Positions 11,804-20,934 of a DNA stretch of 64,000 nt are shown one piece after another. The DNA is from Patella vulgata (lineage: Eukaryota; Mollusca; Gastropoda; Patellidae). How positions within the stretch are numbered: position 1 is the stretch's first letter; each line of letters begins with the position of its first letter. Made by a program: the position numbers and the translations under genes. The notes beneath the pieces were generated by a model. It searched no databases and was not told the DNA's origin. It saw only the letters and a program-made list of their open reading frames with translations. The stretch spans positions 47,524,539 to 47,588,538 of the forward strand of contig NC_065883.2 of assembly GCF_932274485.2 (NCBI RefSeq). The letters run 5' to 3'.

Positions 11804-13356
11804 CAAAGCCAAATCAAGGGAAACTCGGAATTTAGCAACTCATTTGACTCCAGACGAGCTCAATAAATCCGAGAATTTATGGTTAAAGGACAACCAATCA
11901 GGTTTAATCAATAATTCAAAGTTCAACCAGTGGAAGCATGAGTTTGATTTCTTCACTAGCCACGACGGGTTAATCAAGTGCCAAGGTAGACTTCAAAATG
12001 CAGAAATTTCTGATTCATTCAAAAATCCAATTATCTTGAACTCACAACATCATGTGACCCTATTAATAGTTAAAGAATGTCATAATCGTGTCATGCATGG
12101 AGGAGTAAAATCCACATTGACTCAGCTAAGATCGAAATTTTGGATTATAAGAGGACGCCAATTTGTACGGAAAATCATATTCCGGTGTGTCGCATGTCGA
12201 AAATTTGATGCTAAGCCATATCAAGTGTTAGTTCCGCCCCCACTTCCTTCATTTCGTGTCAATGAATCTACACCTTTTAGTCACACAGGAGTAGATTTTG
12301 CTGGACCTTTGTATGTGAAAACGCAAACCCAAGAACTTCAAAAGGTATGGATTGCCTTATTTACCTGCTGTTCCACACTTGCCATCCACTTAGAATTACT
12401 ACCAGATCTAACAACAGAATCATTTCTTCGCTGTTTCAAACGTTTTGCTGCCAGATACGGAACTCCAAATGAAAGTCATCTCTGATAACGCGAAAACCTT
12501 CATATCCGCGTCAGAACAACTCCAGAAATTCACGGATGATCCAGTTATTAGGAATCATTTTTCCCAGGAAAGAATTAAATGGTCTTATAATCTCGAGAAA
12601 GCTCCGTGGTGGGGAGGCATTTTCGAAAGACTCATAAAATCCACAAAAAGATGTTTACGGAAATTCGTTGGAAATGCCAAATTATCATTTGATGAACTCT
12701 TAACTGTTATTGTAGAGATCGAAACCATTCTTAATTGTAGACCACTATCATATGTGTCAACCGAAGACTGGGAAGAACCTTTAACCCCCTCACATTTACT
12801 TTACGGTCGTCGCATACTCGGATTACCAAGCGAAACAAAGGACTTAACTAAAGACTTTAATCCAGTGAAACCAATCGAAATGCGAAGAAGACTTAATCAT
12901 TTATCTATGATATTAAATCACTTTTGGTCAAGATGGAAGGGGGAATATCTTTTAGAACTTCGTAATTCTCATCGAAGTCATTCATCCAATACTTCCAATA
13001 TCATTTCAGAAGGTGACATTGTAATCGTTAACAACGAAAATCAACCACGTAGCCTTTGGAAGCTTGGAAAGGTGGAGAAACTCATTAGAGGAGATGATGG
13101 ACTTTCGCGCGGTGTCAAAGTCAGTACTAATGGAAAATCATTTAATCTACGCCGTCCAATCCAGTTCTTGTATCCATTAGAAGTCAGTCATAAGACAGAA
13201 ACCGACAACCCAGTGGTCATCGATATAGTTTCACAAGAAGCCAAAACTATTGAAACAGAAACCATACGTCCACGTCGTAAGGCAGCCGTGTCGGCAGATA
13301 TCAAACGTAAAGGATGGATAACTCAATTAACCCAGGATAACGACGATATTTCATAA
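11804..13356 (+). pseudogene. Fossil BEL/Pao integrase
   Basis: The zinc-binding HHCC part shows CHNRVMHGGVKSTLTQLR and CVACRKFD. The catalytic core follows with HTGVDFAGPLYVK (first Asp), VISDNAKTF (second Asp) and KAPWWGGIFERLIKSTK (Glu). The C-terminal part has FWSRWKGEYLLELR, GDIVIVN and WKLGKVEKLI, which is the DUF5641-type tail of Pao integrases. In a living element the enzyme would insert the DNA copy. The segment is part of a broken copy. Confidence 0.88.
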
Positions 13357-13530
13357 TCCATTCTAATCATTATATTTGTGTTACAATTTATAGGACTCCA
13401 ATAATCCTTTACAAGAGTTCTTATCCGTTTATGTTAATTTTCCATGTTTATTATCTGTGTATTATTATACTGTGTTCTATTTCCCATTGTGCCAGGACTC
13501 AATTACCAAAGACTCATATTGTGATAACCC

Positions 13531-15574
13531 TTTTTATACGCCCACATTGAAATATGGTCGTATATTGTTGTCGCCCCCGTCCGTCCGTCCGGCGTCCACA
13601 AGTAGAGGCTAAAGTTAATATCCGATTGTTTAAGGTCATGAGACGAAGAAGCCTATTGATTTTTGGCGATTTCCGATAATTACTGCCAGAGTTATGGCCC
13701 TTGATCACTTCAAAAAATCATGTGGACGCTCTAGAGGCCAAAGTTAATATCCGATTGACTTTAAATTTATACACAGTGTTTAAGGTCATGAAACGAAGAA
13801 GCCTATTGATTGCCAGCGATTTCCGATAATTACTGCCAGAGTTATGGCCCTTGATCACTTCAAAAAAATCTTGTGGACGCTCTAGAGGCCAAAGTTAATA
13901 TCCGATTGACTTTAAATTTATACACAGTGTTTAAGGTCATGAGACGAAGAAGCCTATTGATTTTCAGCGATTTCCGATTACTGCCAGAGTTATGGCCCTT
14001 GATCGCTTCAAAAAATCTTGTGGACGCTCTAGAGGCCAAAGTTAATATCCGATTGACTTTAAATTTATACACAGTGTTTAAGGTCATGAGACAAAGAATC
14101 CTATTGATTCTCAGCGATTTCCGATAATTACTGCCAGAGTTATGGCCCTTAATCGCTTCAAAAAATCTTGTGGACGCTCTACGAGGCCAAAGTTAATATT
14201 CGATTGACTTTAAATTTATACACAGTGTTTAAGGTCATGAGACAAAGAAGCCTATTGATTCTCAGCGATTTTCGATAATTACTGCCAGAGTTATGGCCCT
14301 TGATCACTTCAAAAAAATCTTGTGGACGCTCTAGAGGCCAAAGTTAATATCCGATTGACTTTAAATTTATACACAGTGTTTAAGGTCATGAGACGAAGAA
14401 GCCTATTGATTTTCAGCGATTTCCGATAATTACTGCCAGAGTTATGGCCCTTGATCGCTTCAAAAAATCTTGTGGACGCTCTAGAGGCCAAAGTTAATAT
14501 CCCATTGACTTTAAATTTATACACAGTGTTTAAGGTCATGAGACGATGAAGCCTATTGATTTTCAGCGATTTCCGATAATTACTGCCAGAGTTATGGCCC
14601 TTGATCACTTCAAACAATCTTGTGGACGCTCTAAAGGCCAAAGTTAATATCCCATTGACTTTAAATTTATACACAGTGTTAAAGGTCATGAGACGATGAA
14701 GCCTATTGATTTTCGGCGATTTCCGATTACTGCCAGAGTTATGGCCCTTGATCGCTTCAAAAAATCTTGTGGACGCTCTGGAGGCCAAAGTTAATATCCG
14801 ATTGACTGTAAATTTATACACAGTGTTTAAGGTCATGAGACGAAGAAGCCTATTGATTTTCAGCAATTTACGATAATTACTGCCAGAGTTATGGCCCTTG
14901 ATCACTTTGAAAAATCTTGTAGACGCTCTAGAGTCTAAAGTTAATATCCGATTGACTTTAAATTTTATACACAGTGTTTAAGGTCATGAGACGAAGACGT
15001 CTATTCATTTTCAGTGATTTTCGATAATTACTGCCAGAGTTATGGCCCTTGATCACTTCAAAAAACCTTGTGGATGCTCTAAAGGCTGAAGTTAATATCT
15101 GATTGACTTTAAATTTATACACAGTGTTTGAGGTCACGAAGCGAAGAATCCTATTGATTTTCAAAGATTTCTGATAATTACTGCCAAAGTTCTGGCCCTT
15201 CTTGATCACTTTGAAAAATCTTCTGGACACTCTAGAGACCAAAGTTAATATCCGATTGACTTCAGATTGATACACAGAGTTTAAGATCTTGAGACGAACA
15301 AGTATATTGATTTTCAATGAATTTTTATGACTTGGAACAGCTAAATCCATGATACAGTATTAAAAGTTTTGTATACAAAACGTTAGCATGGGGGAGAACT
15401 TTATAAAAACCAAACAAATTCTAATAGTTTTCTGAGTTGTTGCTCTTAATCAGATTTTAGTGTATTATAAATGTTTCATTACCGAAAAAAGTAAAAATAT
15501 GCGACAACTCTTGTTGACTGCCCGGACGATTTAGCTGCTGTGGGCGTATGTTTCGTTGCCTGGCAACCTATCTT
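13531..15574 (+). mobile_element. Pearl-like (putative Helentron-derived) element with ~150-bp array
   Basis: The 5' end TATACGCCCACATTGAAATA pairs with the following ATGGTCGTATA as a hairpin, then a CCGTCCGTCCGTCC run. About eleven tandem units follow with period 147-152 bp (GGACGCTCT at about 13723, 13875, 14021, 14171, 14323, 14473). Units contain GAAGAAGCCTATTGATTTTC and GAGTTATGGCCCTTGATC. The 3' end carries TGTGGGCGTAT, the reverse of the 5' start, then the palindrome GTTGCCTGGCAAC (15555-15567) and CTATCTTT. No transposase is present. Long open frames on the minus strand are a by-product of the ~3-divisible period. Confidence 0.8.
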
Positions 15575-17239
15575 TTAAATTTTCATTTATCAGGGCCATC
15601 AGAGGGGAGTGTGAGAGAGACTAATATAACCAAGACTATAATACTGTCCCTTTGAAAACTCTCCTGCATTAGAAACCATAATTTTGTTATTGTTGTTGAT
15701 TAAGCCATGCTCCATTTTCACTTTCATTTTATTTGTATCAGTATTTATCAGTGAATACTTACATAAAATCCATAAACCAAAAGAACAATTTGTCTTCTAT
15801 GAATCGTAAAAGACACCACTCAAGGCGCCAAAGCTACGAAAAGCTGCTACAGTTACATGTACATTTTGTGATTGATAAGGTGTGGAATAAATTGGAGGAA
15901 TAAAATCAAGTGAACTATTTTCCACAGGGGGCGGTATAATTACATTTACTATGGCTGTATTCAGAATTTACAAAGAAATCTGCTAAATCTGCTCAATGCT
16001 GTTCACATCTCCTGCGAATTTATCCACAAGATTTGGAAAAACAAATGTAATCCATGCTATGCAGGCCCCTCCTTGAATATGTACCATATCCGTTGTTGGG
16101 GGTAAATAAATCTTGAGTTCTTTGCCATCCATTTCAGTAGTTAAAACAAAACCATGCTGAGATTTTGGAAAACTGTCTTTTGAGTAGTGTAAATGCAACA
16201 GTTTTTCCATTATGTTAAAATATGAGTGTTGAGTAAATTGTACTGTAACACTGTGCAAGCATTTATCTGTGTAGTCACTAAGTGTGAAATACTCAGTTAT
16301 TGACATCAATCTGTTTTGTTTCACAATTTGAAATTACTTGAGAGGCTTGGTTTTCAAATGAATTTACTCTCATCTTCGTGTATTTTAAGTACATTTTGTA
16401 TATTATTCACATAAATTAGAAGATCGTAATATCCATATAATTGAAGCAATACCTTACAGTATTTTATTATCCATATAGTATTAAGTATTCACAGCGCTAT
16501 TTAAGAATTGTCACTATATTTTTGAATCCAAAAATCTAAACTTAAGATTAAGGTATTCCACAGAATTTCACGTAAATCCAAATAATCATGTATGATAATC
16601 TTATCTTCACGTTGAAAGAAGGAATGGCACTTTGTTGGTTAGTATTTTTGAAGTACAGTACAATTTATCCAGAGCTATTTTATTCCTGACTGGTGCTGGC
16701 GGCCATCTTGAGTGAGACGGAAAATTCACACAAAATGAAATTATTGTAGCAGACAATTAATATTTAAAGGCTATTTTATACAAGAACAATTTTGAAATCC
16801 CATCACTGCTAAGAACCATTGCAGATTTGGTCATAGGTCAGGGGATGTAAATAGTGTTAGGGCACGTGATTGTTGACGAGATTGTGGGTTAGTTTTAAGA
16901 ATTTTGTGGAGGGGTTTAACTCTTCACATAATCACTGACCTAGGATGATGGAAATTTAGTTCGTGATATTTTCTTAAATAGTTTTACAAATTTGGCTTGT
17001 GGTGCTGGTCGTTTTTGGCAGTAGTGACACTGATGTTCTTCTGGTATTTTTGTGTCTGAAGAAAAAATTTAATTAAATTGAGGCACTCGGGTGAGAGCCA
17101 CATTAGTGTGTTTCTTATAGGGATAGAATTTTCTAAAAGCGTTTTTGTTTCACTATCCCTGCTAAATGGGACTACAAAGACGGGTATTGCGCTAGCCGTA
17201 TGAATATTCAAACCGGGTGGGGTGGGGCTGTTTTTAATT
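15575..17239. other. Unassigned sequence
   Basis: AT-rich sequence with no repeat family I recognise. At 16690-16705, GGCGGCCATCTTGAG contains a YY1-like word often found near vertebrate promoters. Nothing else here supports a promoter. One 113-residue open frame (15983-16324, minus) is listed separately. Confidence 0.4.
15983..16324 (-). other. Open frame of unknown nature, 113 residues
   Basis: The frame reads from MKQNRLMSITEYFTLSDYT to NLVDKFAGDVNSIEQI and has unbiased amino-acid composition. It includes LKIYLPPTTDMVHIQGGACI followed by AWITFVFPNLV. I do not recognise a family. It lies in non-repetitive-looking DNA between a pearl-like element and a Penelope remnant, so it could be a scrap of the latter class of element, a host exon or chance. 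No splice context was established. Confidence 0.25.
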
Positions 17240-18555
17240 TTTCAATCCAGAATTTCTCTTATTAGCCTAAAAGTTTTGATTTCTTCTGGGGTTTCAAAGT
17301 CAGTCTTAGTCTTTTCTATTGGTGTGACAGTGAGATCAGAAATGTTGTGATTTGGTTGGTTGAAGTGATTTGAGACCGGTTTGTCTTTTTTGGAAAAATA
17401 GAATGAAATGAAATGGGGTTTAAACGTCCTACTGTTCTGCTCCGACTGGGCTAATGAAGACAGGCATACATCATACTGTGAGGGAAAATTTGTCTGGGCA
17501 GCGGCACTGTGGCCTACTCTTCTATCGAAATCCAACTGCCATGGGATCTTTTACGTGCACACCAATGTATACATGGGACCTAGGTTTTTCATACGATTCA
17601 AACGACTAGACAGCTGTTCTTGTCAGGCCCTCTATCCTGCACCACTGACAATGGGAAACCACGTCGGAAAATCATGATGAACTTATGTCTTTTTGGTGAC
17701 TATGTCTTACCGATGACCATTAATTCTTTCACGAAGCACATTTTTTGGTCTCTCCTACGCACTGTTTGTCACATTTGTCTACTGGAAATTAGATAAATTA
17801 TGTTGGAACTGCTGCACGAAAGTTGGTCTAATATTGGGAATTGCGTGCAAGATATTTTATTATGAAAGTGGTCGGATATGTTTACGATTTTGCATGTCTG
17901 ACATCTGGAATGGCCACAAGGTTTGGTTTTAAATGTTAATTGCATATTGTTTGATTCTTTGACGGGAATTTCAGCAGGAGTATTGTTTCCTATGAGTCAA
18001 AGATATCGTTTGGTGTATCCCCTTTCCCTTATTTTGCCAAAGACTAGAGTACACGCAGACTCAAAATCGTCTTTCTGTGTACATAACCTATGAAAACGAA
18101 GAATGATATTTTATTATGTAAGAGAAGGTATGTTTTGGATGAAAAGAGCTTTTGAACAGTAGTTGATGTGTGTCACTTTTTTTGAAAAGTACTTTCGTTT
18201 CTAATTGGCAGGTTTGTTTTTTTTGTGTTGGTGTCAAGGAAATCTATGCTGTTTTGACTTACATTTGCGGTTAATTTGACAGATGGGTGATGATTGTTGG
18301 AATGTTGAAAAACGTTCAAAATTCGTCTAGTGTATACGTCCAGACTATGAAAACGTCATCTAAGAAACGTCCATAGAAATCTGGTTTAATGGGCAGAGTG
18401 GTAGAACTTCCCTTTCTCACTCTGCCATAAAGAGATTTGCATAACTCAGGGAAAATCATTTTCACATCGCCATTCCGAAGCCTGAAGGTATACTTGGTCT
18501 TTGAAAGTGAAGTCATTCCTTCTCAGACAAATGTTGAGTAATTTAAGGATTGCTT
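17240..18555 (-). mobile_element. Degenerate Penelope-like retroelement remnant
   Basis: On the minus strand, a reverse-transcriptase segment has LLNICLRRNDFTFKDQVYLQ and PDFYGRFLDDVFIVWTYTLD (catalytic-type LDD) near 18510-18310. Farther on is RFHRLCTQKDD-like sequence, then a cysteine pair (CGHSRCQTC) and a GIY-YIG-like part near 17700-17950. The tail PVSNHFNQPNHNISDLTV and FRLIREILD is near 17240-17390. RT followed by a GIY-YIG endonuclease is the Penelope arrangement. A SINE-B copy splits the 3' part (17400-17685). The remnant is heavily decayed. Confidence 0.72.
17400..17685 (-). mobile_element. SINE family B copy inside the Penelope remnant
   Basis: On the minus strand it ends in GTAGGACGTTTAAACCCCAT TTCATTTC-like tail (split here for length). 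It contains the family words TGCCGCTGCCCAGAC, GATTTCGATAGAAGAGTAGG and GATCCCATGGCAG. The tRNA-like head is not evident. Sequence of the Penelope GIY-YIG region lies on both sides. Confidence 0.75.
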
Positions 18556-18996
18556 CGTTCGGTCGGAATCGTAAACGTGAAGGACTGGTGAACACTCGAA
18601 TGGCATAAGTTATCATCCGATCTGTATTATTTAAAAGAGTAAAACGAGGAAGCTTATGGAATTTCAACAATTTCTGTTTATAACTTATGACCCTTGTTTC
18701 ACTTTGTAGTACGTTGTGAATGTTCAAACAAATAAAAAATTATTATTCAATTTGTATTAAATTGAGATCAGTGTATTGTAAACACACCCAATACCCACAA
18801 AAGAATAAATATGAGATAACCCTTGTCGACTGCTCAGACGATTTAGCTGTTGTGGGCATATGTTACATTACCTGGCAACCTATCTTTCTGTTCAAATTTG
18901 GTGTGAAGCATTGAGACAATGAGAAGATGAGCCCTATTGTTTTCCCGCTCCCCTTCCATCTCTTGCAAAATGTGGGGCATATCTTGCATGGCAACC
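18556..18996 (+). repeat. Two decayed 3' ends of pearl-like elements
   Basis: One ~150-bp unit (GTTATCATCCGATCTGTATT, then GAGGAAGCTTATGGAATTTC) is followed by GATTTAGCTGTTGTGGGCAT and the palindrome-like ATTACCTGGCAAC, then CTATCTTT at about 18888. A second, more diverged end (AATGTGGGGCATATCTTGCA, then TGGCAACCG) follows at 18975-18992. No 5' ends are present. Confidence 0.65.
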
Positions 18997-19413
18997 GCTT
19001 GTTTCAAAGATTGAAATCTTTTAACTGGTGCATTATCAGTTTCACAACCCTGGCTCTAGATAATCTCTTAATAAACCTTTTGGCACTCACATATTATAAC
19101 ATAAAACCAAAACAGTTCTTACTCAAAGCATTCCCTTTTAATACTTCAAACAAAAATTCCTAATGTGGAAATTATCACACTACTAACAGACATGCTAACC
19201 TTGAACAGATTCTGATTTAGATGGTCTCAATGTCAGTCGTCTGTAGATGTGAACATTTGAAATATGGAGTTAATAACTATAAATGATTGTTTCTTAACAG
19301 AAGAAAAATGAAATAATCAATATCAATGTTTGTTGATAAAGGTTACTGGCGAGTGTATGTTCAGCTACCTGACAAAGTATGTATAATATCGTGTATTAAC
19401 ATTTAAATTGCAG
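18997..19413 (+). other. Intron 3' part upstream of the GLRX5 exon
   Basis: AT-rich sequence with no coding signal or recognised repeat. It ends in TTTAAATTGCAG immediately before the GLRX5 exon, a plausible 3' splice site with a weak pyrimidine tract. Intronic status follows from the exon call. Confidence 0.5.
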
Positions 19414-19571
19414 GTATTAAAGACTATTCTCAATGGCCAACGATTCCCCAGGTATATATCAATGGTGATTTTATTGGTGGCTGTGATGTAATATTAGAAA
19501 TGCACAAAAATGGGGACTTAATTGAAGAACTTCAGAAAGCTGGCTTAAGATCAGCTTTGCTTGATATGTAG
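19414..19571 (+). CDS. GLRX5: Monothiol glutaredoxin-5, last coding exon (partial gene)
   Basis: Entering from a CAG acceptor at 19411-19413 and reading from the split Gly codon, the exon encodes [20 protein letters not shown], then [20 protein letters not shown] and [12 protein letters not shown], with the stop at 19569-19571. This matches the C-terminal half of animal glutaredoxin-5, including the cis-proline motif TIPQVY and the glutathione-binding GGCD motif. GLRX5 is the mitochondrial CGFS glutaredoxin that passes [2Fe-2S] clusters from the ISCU scaffold to client proteins. The CGFS active site is encoded by an upstream exon that I could not find in the window. The frame is undamaged, so the gene is probably live. 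The upstream intron may span some of the retroelements to the left. Confidence 0.9.
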
Positions 19572-19724
19572 ATTGGGATCAATAGGATTAAATTTTTTAG
19601 TAAATAGATCATTGATGTTGTGGACAAATGATTTGTGTGAAGACAGTTAGAAATTAACCACAACAAACAGCAAAACTGGGGTAAAAGCCAAATCAAATAT
19701 TGCTGAGAAAGCAATTATTTAGGA

Positions 19725-19730
19725 AATAAA
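19725..19730 (+). promoter_or_regulatory. Candidate poly(A) signal of GLRX5
   Basis: AATAAA lies about 155 bp after the GLRX5 stop codon, in AT-rich sequence and followed within 15-40 bp by T-rich stretches. A 3' UTR of about 160-180 bp would result. AATAAA is frequent by chance in such DNA. Confidence 0.45.
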
Positions 19731-20161
19731 CTTGTATTACACAACAAACAAATTTGTATTTATGTTTGTAATGAACACTGTTGAAATGTTCACTATGCTA
19801 TTTTGTTAATACACAGACTGGACTCCTGGAGAATATTAAGAATAAGATGTTATAATCTACATATTAAACAATGTATATTTTGATCATTGTTCAATTTCCC
19901 CATTGTGGGCAAGTTCCTTATAACTATGCAATAGCCTTGACCAATAAGTAATGACCAATGAATCTCATGCTGTTCAGATACTGAGTGATCGCAGATTGGA
20001 TTATTTGTGCTTTCTTTGCTTGCACATTCCTCCGTAGGGCTAGACCTAGGCGAGACGTCGTCTTTGAGAAATTCAGCTGGTGGGGGGGGGGGCATTTTTA
20101 TTTGGTTCAAAATCTTCACCGGGCTAATTTTTGGTTTCAGTGTTACTATTACCTATCACCG

Positions 20162-20420
20162 GGCAAAATTTCCCTGTGTTGGCCGAGATAGTTCATCAGG
20201 TTTTTCGGACATGGTTTCCCCTTGTGAGTGGTGCAGGATGGAGGTCCCGTGTATACATTGGCGTACACGGAAAAGATCCCGTTGCAGTTGAAATTCAATA
20301 TAAGAGTATGCCATAGTGCCGCTGCCCGGGCATAATTTCCCGCGTGGCACACTGTATAGCGTATGACTGTATTCATTAGCCCAGTCGGAGTAGGACATTA
20401 GACCCCATTTTATTTTGCAG
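20162..20420 (+). mobile_element. SINE family B copy
   Basis: It shares with other copies GGTTTCCCCTTGTGAGTGGT, GTGTATACATTGGCGTACAC, AAGAGTATGCCATAGTGCCG and CATTAGCCCAGTCGGAGTAG. The tail is GGACATTAGACCCCATTTTA, a decayed form of the family 3' tail. The head (GGCCGAGATAGTTCATCAGG) is poorly preserved. Confidence 0.7.
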
Positions 20421-20454
20421 CAGATCTCAGTTATCTACCACTTTCTGAAAGGTT

Positions 20455-20665
20455 CACACTGTATGGACATTTTCATGTGGTTCCATCTGGACGTTCATTC
20501 AGATTTGTTTGTGGACACTCTAAAGGTCGCAATTTTTATCTGATTTTGACGAAACATGAAATGTTTATATCTGTTCCTTTCAATATTGGCACTGTCGTCA
20601 GGAAAACAGCCTGATCCATATGATCTGAAAACTGGATGGATTGGTGAAAAAATGGGGACTAGATA
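20455..20665 (+). repeat. Fragment of the longer-period ATACGCCCAC family
   Basis: TTTGTTTGTGGACACTCTAA, then AGGTCGCAATTTTTATCTGA and TTGACGAAAC, matches the start of the element at 26351. The 5' hairpin is missing or very diverged. Confidence 0.6.
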
Positions 20666-20934
20666 TTGGCCTCCAGCGATGTATGGTGATATTTGTGGAT
20701 ATTTTCATTCATAAAATGGTCACATTAACAAAGGTATTATTTAACAAAACGCCACAGACTTTATAATCTGTAGCCTAGGCCTAATTTAGCTTAGGGCTTA
20801 GCCCTATCTAGACATCTTCAGGTATTCATTTGACTTGTCAGAAGAGACATTTCAAATGTCATTTTTTAAAATGAGCCTCAGAAAATAGGTGAAGTAATAT
20901 TTTCCTAATGAGAATCCCTAAGGCCTACTGGTAA
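20666..20934. other. Unassigned sequence
   Basis: No feature seen. Confidence 0.4.

Larger units (their letters stand above)
5987..13356 (+). mobile_element. BEL/Pao LTR retrotransposon fossil, copy B
   Basis: The order along the plus strand is gag (from 5987), zinc knuckles (about 8540-8640), aspartic protease (LLLDSGSQRTYIT, about 9039-9080), RT (about 9840-10560), RNase H (to about 11500) and integrase (about 11804-13350). This is the BEL/Pao order. Two later insertions split it: a hAT element at 7136-8446 and a SINE at 11514-11790. The copy carries several breaks and is a fossil. No convincing LTR was seen at either side. The left flank is the 5758-5958 repeat, and a pearl-like element begins at 13531. 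It is clearly diverged from the BEL copies at 32-35 and 61-64 kb. Confidence 0.92.

Noticed and set aside
5987-13356. Host gene encoding a reverse-transcriptase-like protein
   Set aside because: The order gag, protease, RT, RNase H and integrase is that of a BEL/Pao element, and the copy is broken and invaded by other elements.
14309-14905. 198-residue open frame on the minus strand
   Set aside because: It repeats a ~50-residue block because the DNA unit is ~150 bp, a multiple of three. The same happens at 44567-45160. No codon or family evidence for a protein.
16690-16705. Promoter with a YY1-like site upstream of GLRX5
   Set aside because: Only one motif, no CGFS exon follows, and a retroelement remnant lies between it and the GLRX5 exon.
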